A DNA stretch of 64,000 nt from Streptomyces rishiriensis (GCF_030815485.1 NZ_JAUSWV010000002.1:2232001-2296000); one strand, 5' to 3'. Positions 44,523 through 53,944 are shown, numbered from the stretch's first letter. Program-made: numbers and translations. The notes: a model not told the origin generated them from the letters alone.

Positions 44523-45428
44523 CTACGTCCCGTACACGGTGCCGGGCGGCGTCGTGTAAGTCAGTAGTTTCTGTACGGCCTCGCCCGCCTCGGCGGGGGT
44601 CAGGCGTGCTCCTTTGTCGGTGGTGGGTCCGGGCCGCCAGCCCTCCATGACGGTGATGCGTCCGCCGTCCGCCTCGAAGACGCGTCCGGTGACGCCGTGG
44701 CTCGCGGCGGAGCCGAGCCAGACGACGAGCGGGGCGACGTTCTCGGGGGCCATCGCGTCGAAGCCGTCCTCCGGGGCGGTCATGGTCGCGGCGAAGGTGT
44801 GTTCGGTCATGCGGGTGCGGGCGGCGGGGGCGATCGCGTTGACCTGGACGCCGTAGCGCCCGAGTTCGGCGGCGGCGACGAGCGTCAGGGCGACGATCCC
44901 GGCTTTCGCGGCGCTGTAGTTGCCCTGTCCGACCGAGCCGAGGAGTCCCGCGCCGCTGCTGGTGTTGATGACACGGGCGGCGGGCGGGCGGCCGGCCCTG
45001 GTCTCGGCGCGCCAGTGTGCGGCGGCGTGCCGGAGGGTGAGGAAGTGGCCTTTGAGGTGGACGCGCAGAACGGCGTCCCAGTCGTCCTCGGTCAGGTTGA
45101 CGAGCATGCGGTCGCGCAGGAAGCCGGCGTTGTTGACGAGGGTGTCGAGGCGGCCGTAGGTGTCCAGGGCGGTGCTGATGAGGGTGGCGGCGCCTTCGGG
45201 GGTGGCGATGTCCCCGCCGTGTGCGACGGCTTCGCCGCCGGTCGCGCGGATCTCGTCCGCGACCTGTGCGGCGGGGCTGCGGGGGTCGGGGGTGCCGTCG
45301 AGGCCGACGCCGAGGTCGTTGACGACGACGCGGGCGCCCTCGGCGGCGAAGGCGAGGGCGTGGGCGCGTCCGAGGCCGCGTCCGGCGCCGGTGACGGCGA
45401 CGACGCGCCGGTGGCAGATTCCGCTCAT
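44523..45428 (-). CDS. Short-chain dehydrogenase/reductase of the KstR2 island (Rv3548c-like)
   Basis: 301 residues. The NAD(P)-binding site VVAVTGAGRGLGRAHALAFAAEGARVVVNDLG, the NNAG motif TLVNNAGFLRDRML and the catalytic YSAAKAG are complete. The longer-than-usual form with NDLGVGLDG resembles the dehydrogenase part of multifunctional steroid/beta-oxidation enzymes. It is the second gene of a minus-strand pair: AAGGAGACGTGAC precedes its ATG, which lies one base after the stop of the upstream SDR. Its place opposite echA20 matches Rv3548c in M. tuberculosis. The substrate is probably a CoA-linked steroid intermediate (inference). Confidence 0.85.
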   Translation of the reverse strand: MSGICHRRVVAVTGAGRGLGRAHALAFAAEGARVVVNDLGVGLDGTPDPRSPAAQVADEIRATGGEAVAHGGDIATPEGAATLISTALDTYGRLDTLVNNAGFLRDRMLVNLTEDDWDAVLRVHLKGHFLTLRHAAAHWRAETRAGRPPAARVINTSSGAGLLGSVGQGNYSAAKAGIVALTLVAAAELGRYGVQVNAIAPAARTRMTEHTFAATMTAPEDGFDAMAPENVAPLVVWLGSAASHGVTGRVFEADGGRITVMEGWRPGPTTDKGARLTPAEAGEAVQKLLTYTTPPGTVYGT

Positions 45429-45429
45429 G

Positions 45430-46170
45430 TCACGTCTCCTTGTTGGCTGTCGCGGCGTCGAGGAAGGCGGGCCGTTCGCCGCCTCCGTGCAGGAGCAGGC
45501 TCGCCCCGCTGATGTAGCGGGCCGCGTCGGAGGCGAGGAAGACGGCCGCCGCGCCCACGTCGGCGGGGTGGGCGAGCCGGCCGAGGGGGACGGTGCGGGC
45601 GACGGCTTCGACGCCGTCCACGCCGCCGTAGTGGAGGTGGGCCAGTTCGGTGCGGACCATGCCGACCACGAGGGTGTTCACGCGTATCTCCGGCGCCCAT
45701 TCGACGGCCATGGAGCGGGCGAGGTTCTCCAGGCCGGCCTTGGCCGCGCCGTAGGCGGCCGAGCCGGGCGAGGGGCGGCTGCCGCTGACGCTGCCGATCA
45801 TCACGATCGAGCCGTGGGCGTGCTTGAGGTGGTCGTACGCGGCGAGGGAGACGGTCAGGGGTGCGAGGAGGTTGAGTTCGATCACGCGCGCGTGCCGTGC
45901 GGCGTCGGTGTGCGCGAGGGGACGGTAGGGGGAGCCGCCCGCGTTGTTGACGAGGATGTCGAGCCGGGGCAGGCCGGTGAAGAAGCGCTGTACGGCGTCG
46001 GCGTCCCGTACGTCGAGCGGCACGAACCCGGCGGTGTCCGGGGGGTGTTCCGGTGGCCGGCGGGCGCAGACCACGACCTGGGCGCCCGCGCGGGCGAGGG
46101 AGCGTGCGATGCCGGCGCCCACTCCGCGAGTGCCGCCGGTGACGACGGCGACCTTTCCGTCCAGCTCCAT
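45430..46170 (-). CDS. Short-chain dehydrogenase/reductase of the KstR2 island (Rv3549c-like)
   Basis: 246 residues of the classical SDR/FabG size. It has AVVTGGTRGVGAGIARSLARAGA, DILVNNAGGSP, catalytic Ser in GSVSGSRP and YGAAKAG, and the C-terminal GASLLLHGGGERP. It starts 55 bases from echA20, transcribed the other way, with a KstR2-like palindrome between them. This head-to-head arrangement matches Rv3549c/Rv3550 (echA20). It and the downstream SDR form a two-gene operon. The exact oxidation step is not known to me. Confidence 0.87.
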   Translation of the reverse strand: MELDGKVAVVTGGTRGVGAGIARSLARAGAQVVVCARRPPEHPPDTAGFVPLDVRDADAVQRFFTGLPRLDILVNNAGGSPYRPLAHTDAARHARVIELNLLAPLTVSLAAYDHLKHAHGSIVMIGSVSGSRPSPGSAAYGAAKAGLENLARSMAVEWAPEIRVNTLVVGMVRTELAHLHYGGVDGVEAVARTVPLGRLAHPADVGAAAVFLASDAARYISGASLLLHGGGERPAFLDAATANKET

Positions 46171-46186
46171 TCGCTGCTACCTTTCA

Positions 46187-46206
46187 CCTAACAAACGTTT
46201 GGTGGA
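46187..46206. promoter_or_regulatory. Candidate KstR2 operator, SDR/echA20 divergent promoter
   Basis: The sequence CCTAACAAACGTTTGGTGGA is an imperfect palindrome centred between 46196 and 46197. Read on the minus strand its 14-mer core ACCAAACGTTTGTT fits the mycobacterial KstR2 consensus AnCAAGnnCTTGnT at 8 of 10 fixed positions. It is nested in a longer inverted repeat (ctacctttcacc ... ggtggaaaggtag). It lies 17 bases from one start and 19 from the other, as expected for a repressor site. Confidence 0.75.
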
Positions 46207-46224
46207 AAGGTAGCTGATGCTTCC

Positions 46225-46983
46225 ATGGGTGTCTCCACCTCGTCCCCCGAGAAGGGGATTTCCGTACTGACCGTCGACGTGCCGCCCGTCAACGCGCTGC
46301 CGGTGGACGGCTGGTTCGCGCTGGCCGACGCGGTGCGCTCGGCCGGCCGCGACCCGCGGACCCGGTGCGTGCTGCTGACGGCCGAGGGCCGGGGGTTCAA
46401 CGCGGGCGTGGACATCAAGGAGATACAGGGGCGGGGGCGGTCGGCGCTGGTCGGCGCCAACCGCGGCTGCTTCGAGGCGTTCGCCGCGGTGTACGAGTGC
46501 GAGGTCCCGGTGATCGCGGTGGTGCACGGCTTCTGTCTGGGCGGCGGCATCGGCCTGGTCGGGAACGCGGACGTGATCGTGGCGAGCGAGGACGCCGTCT
46601 TCGGCCTGCCCGAACTGGACCGGGGCGCGCTCGGCGCGGCCACCCATCTGGCACGGCTGGTCCCCCAGCACCTGATGCGCGCCCTGTACTACACCTCGCG
46701 CACCGTCACCGCGGCCGAGCTGCACGCGCACGGCGCGGTATGGCGGGTGGTCCCGCGCGACGCGCTGCGCGCCGCGGCGCTGGACCTGGCGCGCGAGATA
46801 GCGGCCAAGGACGGGGAGCTGCTGCGGCTCGCCAAGGCGGCGATCAACGGCATCGACCCGGTCGACGTGCGCCGCAGCTACCGCTTCGAGCAGGGCTTCA
46901 CCTTCGAGGCGGATGTCTCCGGGGTGGCCGACCGGGTCCGGGACACCTTCGGCGGGGAGAGGGACGGGAGCAGGCGTGAGTGA
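46225..46983 (+). CDS. echA20: Enoyl-CoA hydratase-family ring hydrolase EchA20
   Basis: 252 residues. The crotonase fold shows TVDVPPVNALPVDGWFALADAV, ILLTAEGRGFNAGVDIKEI-type oxyanion segment, GFCLGGGIGLVGNADVIVASEDAVFGLPE and GALGAATHLARLVPQHLMR; these fit the M. tuberculosis EchA20 sequence as I remember it much better than ordinary hydratases. EchA20 hydrolyses a ring in the CoA ester formed from HIP during steroid C/D-ring breakdown. It heads a four-gene plus-strand operon (echA20-ipdA-ipdB-ipdC) and overlaps ipdA by 8 bases. Confidence 0.9.
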   Translation: MGVSTSSPEKGISVLTVDVPPVNALPVDGWFALADAVRSAGRDPRTRCVLLTAEGRGFNAGVDIKEIQGRGRSALVGANRGCFEAFAAVYECEVPVIAVVHGFCLGGGIGLVGNADVIVASEDAVFGLPELDRGALGAATHLARLVPQHLMRALYYTSRTVTAAELHAHGAVWRVVPRDALRAAALDLAREIAAKDGELLRLAKAAINGIDPVDVRRSYRFEQGFTFEADVSGVADRVRDTFGGERDGSRRE

Positions 46984-47812
46984 CAAGACGATGACCGCCG
47001 AGGAGGCGGTCGCCCGGCTGGCGAGCGGAATGACCCTGGGCATCGGCGGCTGGGGCTCCCGCCGTAAGCCGATGGCGCTGGTCAGAGCGCTGCTCCGGTC
47101 GCAGGTCACCGACCTCACCATCGTGTCGTACGGCGGCCCGGATGTCGGGATGCTCGCCGCTGCGGGCCGGATCCGCAAGCTGGTCACCGCGTTCGTCACC
47201 CTCGACTCGATCCCCCTGGAGCCGCACTACCGCGCGGCCCGCGAGCGCGGGGCCTTCGAGTTGGCGGAGGTCGACGAGGCGATGTTCATGTGGGGTCTGC
47301 ACGCGGCCGCGAACCGGCTGCCCTTCCTGCCCGTGCGGGCGGGGATCGGTTCGGACGTGATGCGGGTCAACCCCGGCCTGCGGACGGTGACTTCGCCGTA
47401 CGAGGACCAGGAGACGTTCGTGGCCATGCCGGCCCTGCGGCTGGACGCCGCCCTGGTGCACGTCAACCGGGCCGACCGGCTGGGCAACGGGCAGTACCTG
47501 GGCCCGGATCCCTACTTCGACGACCTGTTCTGCGAGGCGGCGGACGCGGCGTACGTCAGCTGCGAACAGGTCGTGGACACCGCCGAGCTGACGAAGGCCG
47601 CGGCACCGCAGTCGCTGCTGATCAAGCGGCACACCGTGACGGGGGTGATCGAGGCCCCGGGCGGGGCGCATTTCACGTCCTGTGCCCCCGACTACGCCCG
47701 GGACGAGGCGTTCCAGCAGCGGTACGCGACGACGCCCTGGCCCGAGTTCGCGGCGCGGTTCCTCGCCGGGGACGAGCGGGCGTACCGGTCGGCGGCCGGG
47801 GAGGGGTCATGA
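46976..47812 (+). CDS. ipdA: COCHEA-CoA hydrolase subunit IpdA (CoA-transferase fold)
   Basis: 278 residues from a GTG inside the end of echA20. The start SDKTMTAEEAVARLASGMTLGIGGWGSRRKPMALVRALLRS, then LRLDAALVHVNRADRLGNGQYLGPDPYFDDLF and IEAPGGAHFTSCAPDYARDE, follow IpdA. IpdAB look like class I CoA-transferases but hydrolyse the last steroid ring (ring C). IpdA is the alpha-type subunit. The gene is translationally coupled to echA20 and to ipdB (ATGA overlap). Confidence 0.92.
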   Translation: MSDKTMTAEEAVARLASGMTLGIGGWGSRRKPMALVRALLRSQVTDLTIVSYGGPDVGMLAAAGRIRKLVTAFVTLDSIPLEPHYRAARERGAFELAEVDEAMFMWGLHAAANRLPFLPVRAGIGSDVMRVNPGLRTVTSPYEDQETFVAMPALRLDAALVHVNRADRLGNGQYLGPDPYFDDLFCEAADAAYVSCEQVVDTAELTKAAAPQSLLIKRHTVTGVIEAPGGAHFTSCAPDYARDEAFQQRYATTPWPEFAARFLAGDERAYRSAAGEGS

Positions 47813-48528
47813 GCGGGGTGACGCGCGCCGAGCACTGCGTGATCGCCTGTGCGGAGGCGTGGCGCGGGGCGGGCGAGATCCTGGCCAGTCCCATGGGTCT
47901 GGTCCCTTCCGTGGGCGCCCGCCTCGCCCGGCACACCTTCGCGCCGGACCTGCTGCTGACCGACGGGGAGGCGCTGCTCGTCGGTCTCGACGGCACCGTC
48001 GAGGGCTGGCTGCCGTACCGGCAGCACCTGGCGCTGGTCACCGGGGGCCGACGGCACGTGATGATGGGCGCGAGCCAGATCGACCGGTACGGCAACCAGA
48101 ACATCGCGTGCATCGGCGACTGGGCGAAGCCCGTGCGGCAGTTGCTGGGGGTGCGGGGCGCGCCGGTCAACACGCTCAACAACCCGACGAGTTACTGGGT
48201 GCCGAGGCACTCCCGGCGGGTCTTCGTCGAGCGGGTCGACATGGTGTGCGGGGTCGGGTACGACCGGGCGGCCGGAGCGCGCCACCACCGCATCCCGCGG
48301 GTCGTCTCCGATCTCGGTGTCTTCGACTTCGCCACCCCCGGCCGGTCGATGCGGCTGGCCTCGCTGCATCCCGGGGTGAGTGTCGAGCAGGTCCGGGAGG
48401 CGACGGGGTTCGACCTCGTGGTCCCGGACGAAGTGCCGCTCACCCGCGACCCGACGGCGGAGGAACTGCGTCTGATCCGCGAGGTGATCGACCCGCGCAC
48501 CACCCGGGCCCGGGAGGTCGCCCTCTGA
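47809..48528 (+). CDS. ipdB: COCHEA-CoA hydrolase subunit IpdB
   Basis: 239 residues. It follows the beta-type partner: ASPMGLVPSVGARLARHTFAPDLLLTDGEALL, RRHVMMGASQIDRYGNQNIACIGD, VRGAPVNTLNNPTSYWVPRHSRRVFVERVD and DLGVFDFATPGRSMRLASLHPGVS. In mycobacteria and rhodococci IpdAB is required to open ring C of the steroid-derived CoA ester, and its loss causes toxic CoA-ester build-up. The ATG overlaps the ipdA stop and its own stop overlaps the ipdC start, so subunits are coupled for equal expression. Confidence 0.92.
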   Translation: MSGVTRAEHCVIACAEAWRGAGEILASPMGLVPSVGARLARHTFAPDLLLTDGEALLVGLDGTVEGWLPYRQHLALVTGGRRHVMMGASQIDRYGNQNIACIGDWAKPVRQLLGVRGAPVNTLNNPTSYWVPRHSRRVFVERVDMVCGVGYDRAAGARHHRIPRVVSDLGVFDFATPGRSMRLASLHPGVSVEQVREATGFDLVVPDEVPLTRDPTAEELRLIREVIDPRTTRAREVAL

Positions 48529-49586
48529 TGGAAACGGCGCTCACCCGGCTGGTCGGGGTCCGTCACCCGATCGTGCAGACCGGGATGGGATGGGTGGCGG
48601 GCCCGCGCCTGGTGTCGGCGGCGGCCGACGCGGGCGCGCTGGGCATCCTGGCCTCCGCGACCATGACCGTGGACCGGTTGCGGGCGGCCGTGCGTGAGGT
48701 GCGGTCGCGCACATCGGCGCCGTTCGGGGTCAATCTGCGGGCCGACGCGGCGGACGCCGGCGACCGGGTGCGGCTCATCCTCGACGAAGGGGTTCGGGTC
48801 GCGTCCTTCGCGCTCGCGCCCTCCCCGGAGCTGATCGCCGAGCTCAAGGAGGGGGGTGTCGTCGTCATCCCGTCCATCGGGGCCCGCCGGCATGCCGAGA
48901 AGGTCGCCGCGTGGGGTGCGGACGCGGTGATCGTGCAGGGCGGGGAGGGCGGCGGGCACACCGGGGAGGTGGCGACGACGGTACTGCTGCCGCAGGTGGT
49001 GGACGCCGTGGACATCCCGGTCGTGGCGGCGGGCGGCTTCTTCGACGGGCGGGGGCTGGTGGCGGCGCTGGCGTACGGGGCGGCCGGGGTCGCGATGGGC
49101 ACCCGGTTCCTGCTGACCTCGGACTCGCCGGTCCCGGACGCGGTGAAGGCGCGCTATCTGGCGGCGACAGTCCGGGACGTCACCGTCACCCGGGCGGTGG
49201 ACGGCCTCCCGCACCGCATGCTGCGCACCGCGCTGGTCGACGCCCTGGAGGACGCGGGCCGGGTCAGGGCCCTGATGCGGGCGGTGCGTCACGCGGCCGG
49301 CTTGCGGAAGCTGTCCGGCCTCAGCCGGCGGGAGATGGTCCGTGACGGTCTTGCGCTGCGCCACGGCAAGGACCTCTCCTGGAGTCAGGTACTGCTCGCC
49401 GCGAACACGCCGATGATGCTCAGGTCCGCGATGGTGGAGGGGCGTACGGATGCGGGGGTGATGGCCGCGGGGCAGGTCGCCGGGGTGATCGACGACCTGC
49501 CGTCGTGCGCCGAGTTGGTGACACGGATCATGAGGGAGGCGGAGGAGACGCTCGACTCCGTGCACCGGCTCGGAGCCTCACGATGA
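48528..49586 (+). CDS. ipdC: Flavin oxidoreductase IpdC (nitronate monooxygenase-like)
   Basis: 352 residues. The TIM-barrel NMO/2-nitropropane dioxygenase family pattern is clear: GVRHPIVQTGMGWVAGPRLVSAAADAG, NLRADAADAGDRV, GADAVIVQGGEGGGHTGEVATTVLLPQVVDAV, VVAAGGFFDGRGLVAALAYGAAGVAMGTRFLLT. These segments match M. tuberculosis IpdC (Rv3553) as I recall it. IpdC dehydrogenates the HIP-derived CoA ester before ring opening. It ends the echA20 operon. Its last codons (ASR-stop) lie in a 20-base tandem duplication, so the original C terminus may have been altered by rearrangement. Confidence 0.92.
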   Translation: METALTRLVGVRHPIVQTGMGWVAGPRLVSAAADAGALGILASATMTVDRLRAAVREVRSRTSAPFGVNLRADAADAGDRVRLILDEGVRVASFALAPSPELIAELKEGGVVVIPSIGARRHAEKVAAWGADAVIVQGGEGGGHTGEVATTVLLPQVVDAVDIPVVAAGGFFDGRGLVAALAYGAAGVAMGTRFLLTSDSPVPDAVKARYLAATVRDVTVTRAVDGLPHRMLRTALVDALEDAGRVRALMRAVRHAAGLRKLSGLSRREMVRDGLALRHGKDLSWSQVLLAANTPMMLRSAMVEGRTDAGVMAAGQVAGVIDDLPSCAELVTRIMREAEETLDSVHRLGASR

Positions 49587-49614
49587 GCGTCACGGCCTCA
49601 CGATGATCGTCACG
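49575..49614. repeat. 20-base tandem duplication across the ipdC stop
   Basis: gcctcacgatgagcgtcacg (49575-49594) is followed directly by gcctcacgatgatcgtcacg (49595-49614), one base different. The first copy contains the ipdC stop, the second the end of a thiolase remnant on the other strand. Confidence 0.8.
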
Positions 49615-49641
49615 TCGGCCTGACCGCCCCCTCGCACACGG
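49590..49641 (-). pseudogene. 3'-terminal remnant of a second FadA6-like thiolase
   Basis: On the minus strand the stretch ends in GGGQADVTIIVRP-stop, closely like the fadA6 end GGGQANVTIIERL-stop. At DNA level 49583-49641 and 51270-51329 agree at about 53 of 60 positions with one deleted base, which shifts the frame further in. Past 49641 the similarity stops at the IS110 end. It is best read as the broken tail of a duplicated thiolase gene, or as an old duplication made when the element entered. Confidence 0.5.
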
Positions 49642-49659
49642 CCCCCTCCCCCGTTATGT

Positions 49660-49905
49660 TCTTCGCGGTCCTGCAATGGGGCTGCTGGCCTCCGGGCCCG
49701 GTATGACTGTGTCCCCTCTGTCGAAGGAATGACCTGGGGGGTGGTGTCGCCGGGGCCGTGGGGTGCCGTCGGAGACGCTGATGAGAGACCCGGCCACCGC
49801 CCGGTCCGGCGCAATGCCGGGCACAGACGTGGGCGGCAGGTCTGCATAACGTGGATGCGCGAGCACGGTGCCACCGCCCTGGCCGGCACGGTCAACGACC
49901 TGGAA
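49660..49905 (+). ncRNA. Candidate bridge RNA region in the IS110 left end
   Basis: IS110-group elements transcribe a structured bridge RNA from this position to guide recombination. Here the region is GC-rich and gene-free, with a hairpin at 49806-49820 (ccggc-gcaat-gccgg). GGGGCCGTG at 49752-49760 is exactly complementary to the flank CACGGCCCC just left of the CT core (49637-49645), and CATAACG at 49845-49851 to CGTTATG just inside the element (49652-49658). The order, target-like first and donor-like second, fits known bridge RNAs. Ends and fold are not determined. Confidence 0.4.
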
Positions 49906-49913
49906 AGGCTGCG

Positions 49914-51128
49914 ATGTTCGACATCGAAGGCGTGGGCGTCTTCCTCGGGATGGACGTCGGCAAGACCGCTCACCACGGTCACGGGCTCACCCCGGCTGGG
50001 AAGAGGGTCTTCGACAAGCCGATGCCCAACAGCGAGCCGAAGCTGCGGGCCGTCTTCGACAAGCTCAAAGCCAAGTTCGGCACCGTCCTGGTGATCGTGG
50101 ATCAGCCCGCCTCGATCGGGGCTCTGCCGCTGACCGTCGCCCGCGACACCGGATGCGAGGTCGCTTACCTGCCCGGACTCGCGATGCGGCGGATCGCCGA
50201 CCTCTATCCGGGCGAGGCGAAAACCGACGCGAAGGACGCGGCAGTGATCGCCGACGCGGCCCGGACGATGCCTCACACGCTGCGCTCGCTGGAGCTGACC
50301 GACGAGATCACCGCCGAGCTCACGGTGCTGACCGGCTTCGACCAGGACCTCGCGGCCGAGGCCACCCGCACCAGCAACCGGATACGCGGCCTGCTCACGC
50401 AGTTCCACCCCAGCCTCGAGCGCGTGCTCGGACCCCGGCTCGACCACCCGGCTGTCACCTGGCTCCTCGAGCGCTACGGTTCCCCGGCAGCTCTGCGGAA
50501 AGCCGGCCGCCGCAGACTCGCCGAACTCATCAGGCCCAAGGCCCCGCGCATGGCCGCGCGGCTGATCGACGACATCTTCGACGCCCTCGACGAACAGACC
50601 GTCGTGGTCCCAGGAACCGGCACCCTCGACATCGTGATCCCGTCCCTGGCCGCCTCGCTCGCCGCGGTCCACGACCAGCGCCGGGCACTGGAAGCCCAGA
50701 TCAGCAGCCTGCTGGAGGCCCACCCTCTTCACCCGGTCCTGACCTCGATGCCGGGCATCGGAGTCAGGACCGCCGCAGTCCTACTGGTCACCGTCGGAGA
50801 CGGGACCGCCTTTCCCAGTGCCGCCCACCTCGCCTCTTACGCCGGCCTCGCCCCCACGACGAAGTCGTCGGGGACCTCGATCCACGGCGAACACGCACCC
50901 AGAGGCGGAAACCGGCAGCTCAAACGTGCGATGTTCCTCTCCGCCTTCGCCTGCATGAACGCCGACCCGGCCTCCCGCACCTACTACGACCGGCAAAGAG
51001 CGCGCGGAAAGACCCATACCCAGGCCCTCCTCCGACTCGCCCGCCAACGCATCAGCGTCCTGTTCGCCATGCTCCGTGACGGCACCTACTACGAGTCCAG
51101 AACGCCCGCCATCACCCTCGCCGCATGA
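49914..51128 (+). CDS. IS110-family transposase (DEDD recombinase)
   Basis: 404 residues. The N-terminal RuvC-like domain starts GVFLGMDVGKTAHHGHGL with the first Asp, then VLVIVDQPASIG and DAKDAAVIADAAR supply further acidic residues. The C-terminal transposase_20 domain has LTSMPGIGVRTAAVLLVTVGDGTAFPSAAHLASYAGLAP, then GNRQLKRAMFLSAFACMN with the conserved Ser nucleophile. The gene looks intact, without frameshift or stop, so the element may be active. It is oriented like ipdC. Confidence 0.93.
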   Translation: MFDIEGVGVFLGMDVGKTAHHGHGLTPAGKRVFDKPMPNSEPKLRAVFDKLKAKFGTVLVIVDQPASIGALPLTVARDTGCEVAYLPGLAMRRIADLYPGEAKTDAKDAAVIADAARTMPHTLRSLELTDEITAELTVLTGFDQDLAAEATRTSNRIRGLLTQFHPSLERVLGPRLDHPAVTWLLERYGSPAALRKAGRRRLAELIRPKAPRMAARLIDDIFDALDEQTVVVPGTGTLDIVIPSLAASLAAVHDQRRALEAQISSLLEAHPLHPVLTSMPGIGVRTAAVLLVTVGDGTAFPSAAHLASYAGLAPTTKSSGTSIHGEHAPRGGNRQLKRAMFLSAFACMNADPASRTYYDRQRARGKTHTQALLRLARQRISVLFAMLRDGTYYESRTPAITLAA

Positions 51129-51276
51129 CACCCCAAACACCCGCACACCAGGCACCACGTCCTTGACGAAGGACATAGAGACACCCCCCCGGCCCCCTCG
51201 CCCCACGGGCCTCACGGCTTCGGCGACCCGCGCCGGACTCCGCCCGCCGGTACGGACGGGCGCCCCGGCATGAGCG

Positions 51277-52430
<1,154 letters not shown>

Positions 52431-52434
<4 letters not shown>

Positions 52435-53075
52435 GGTGACTCCCTCACAGGAAAGGGCTGTTCACGTACGGCGATCCCGTCCAGCACCATCGACAGGTAC
52501 TGCCGGGCGATCTCCTCCGGGCTGTGCTGTCCGCCGGGCCGGTACCAGGACGCGGCGACCCACACGGTGTCGCGGACGAACCGGTAGGCGAGGCGGATGT
52601 CGAGGTCGGTGCGGAAGACGCGGTCCGCGACGCCGCGCTCCAGCGTGGACAGCCACGCCTTCTCGAACCGGCGCTGTGACTCCGCGAGGAACGTGAACCG
52701 TTCCTGCGTCACGAGCTGCTTGCTCTCCTTCTGGTAGATCGCGACGGCGGCGCGGTGCCGGTCGATCTCCCGGAAGGACTCGGTGACCAGGGCCGCGAGC
52801 GTCTCCCGTGGTCCCAGCTCGGCGCCCAGGACGGTGTCGTAGCCGTCCCAGAGCTCGTCGAGGAAGGTCCGCAGGATCTCCTCCAGCATCGACTCCTTGG
52901 AGTCGAAGTGGTAGTAGAGGCTGCCCGCGAGCATGCCCGCGTGGTCGGCGATCTTCCGCACGGTGGTGGCGTTGTAGCCCTGTTCGGCGAAGACCTCGGC
53001 TGCGGTGTCGAGGAGTTCACGTCGACGCGCGGGCGCCGCGGTCACCTGGGGCTTCTTCTTGGTCGGCACGGACAC
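52431..53075 (-). CDS. kstR2: TetR-family repressor KstR2
   Basis: About 214 residues. The helix-turn-helix is RRRELLDTAAEVFAEQGYNATTVRKIADHAGMLAGSLYYHFDSKESMLEEIL. The ligand domain carries SFREIDRHRAAVAIYQKESKQL and DIRLAYRFVRDTVWVAASWYRPGGQHSPEEIARQYLSMVLDGI, which line up with M. tuberculosis KstR2 as I recall it (IRDTTWVSVRWYRPGG). KstR2 represses the HIP-degradation genes and is released by HIP-CoA. Starts GTG 53075 or 53069 are both possible. Two operator-like palindromes lie at the island's divergent promoters. Confidence 0.9.
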
Positions 53076-53095
53076 ATTGTGGTCTGCCCCGGTAC

Positions 53096-53884
53096 TCACG
53101 CGTGCTGGCTGCTGACGGAGACGACCTCGCCCGTCATGTACGAGGAGTAGCCCGAGGCCAGGAACACGATCACGTTGGCGACCTCCCAGGGTTCGGCGTA
53201 CCGGCCGAACGCCTCCCGGGCGGTGAGTTCCTCCAGCAGTGGGGCCGAGGTCACCTTGGCCAGGTGCGGGTGCATGGCGAGGCTCGGCGAGACGGCGTTG
53301 ACCCGCACGCCGTGCGCGGCCGCCTCGACGGCCGCGCACCGGGTCAGCGCCATGACGCCCGCCTTCGCGGCCGCGTAGTGCGCCTGTCCGGCCTGCGCGC
53401 GCCAGCCGACGACGGAGGCGTTGTTGACGACGACTCCCCCGCCGGTGTCCCGCATCAGCCGCAGGGCGGCCCGGGTGCACCGGAAGGTTCCGTTGAGGGT
53501 GACGTCCAGGACGCGTGACCACTGCTCGTCGGTCATGTCGACGAGTTCCGAGGTCCCGCCGAGACCCGCGTTGTTGACGACGACGTCCAGCCGCCCGTGT
53601 TCCCGCACGGCCGTGTCGAACAGGGCCCGCACCTGGCTCTCGTCGGTGACGTCGCACGGCAGGGCGGCCACCGACGCCTCGCCGAACTCCTCGGCCAGTT
53701 CGGTCCGGTACGCCTCGAGGCGCCGCGCGTGGGCGTCGCTGATCAGCACGCGCGCGCCCTCTTCCAGGAACCGGCGCGCGGTCGCCCCGCCGATGCCCGC
53801 GCCGGCCGCCGCGGTGATCACGGCGCTGCGGCCGGCGAGCAGCGCGTGCCCGGGAACGTACGGCGGACCCTCGACGTTCTTCAT
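53096..53884 (-). CDS. ipdF: SDR dehydrogenase IpdF
   Basis: 262 residues. The cofactor site SAVITAAAGAGIGGATARRFLEEGARVLISD, LDVVVNNAGLGGTSELVDMTDEQW, VVVNNASVVGWRAQAGQAHYAAAKAGVMALTRC and the end GRYAEPWEVANVIVFLASGYSSYMTGEVVSVSSQH fit IpdF (Rv3559c) closely. IpdF acts on 5-hydroxy-HIP-CoA, oxidising it to HIP-CoA. It heads the minus-strand operon ipdF-kstR2-fadA6, 20 bases before kstR2, and faces the fadE pair across a promoter with a KstR2-like site. Confidence 0.92.
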   Translation of the reverse strand: MKNVEGPPYVPGHALLAGRSAVITAAAGAGIGGATARRFLEEGARVLISDAHARRLEAYRTELAEEFGEASVAALPCDVTDESQVRALFDTAVREHGRLDVVVNNAGLGGTSELVDMTDEQWSRVLDVTLNGTFRCTRAALRLMRDTGGGVVVNNASVVGWRAQAGQAHYAAAKAGVMALTRCAAVEAAAHGVRVNAVSPSLAMHPHLAKVTSAPLLEELTAREAFGRYAEPWEVANVIVFLASGYSSYMTGEVVSVSSQHA

Positions 53885-53897
53885 GACGGCACGCTAA

Positions 53898-53917
53898 CCT
53901 ACCAAACACTTGTTAGG
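53898..53917. promoter_or_regulatory. Candidate KstR2 operator, ipdF/fadE divergent promoter
   Basis: CCTACCAAACACTTGTTAGG is a palindrome with 7 of 10 half-site pairs. Its 14-mer core ACCAAACACTTGTT (53901-53914) fits AnCAAGnnCTTGnT at 9 of 10 fixed positions. It is 14 bases from the ipdF start and 28 from the fadE31-like start. Together with the site at 46187 it gives a local consensus CCTAnCAAACnnTTGnT. Confidence 0.8.
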
Positions 53918-53944
53918 GAAGAACGCGCACCCGAGGAGGGCGCC

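Larger units (their letters stand above)
49646..51198 (+). mobile_element. IS110-family insertion sequence, about 1.55 kb
   Basis: One DEDD recombinase gene lies between a 266-base left non-coding end and a 70-base right end. Both edges carry the shared segment cggccccctc (49639-49648 and 51190-51199), which includes a CT dinucleotide, the usual IS110 crossover core. No terminal inverted repeats are obvious, as expected for the family. The long left end and short right end are typical of the IS110 group, not IS1111. The length is close to the 1.56 kb of IS110 itself. It sits between ipdC and fadA6. Confidence 0.75.
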
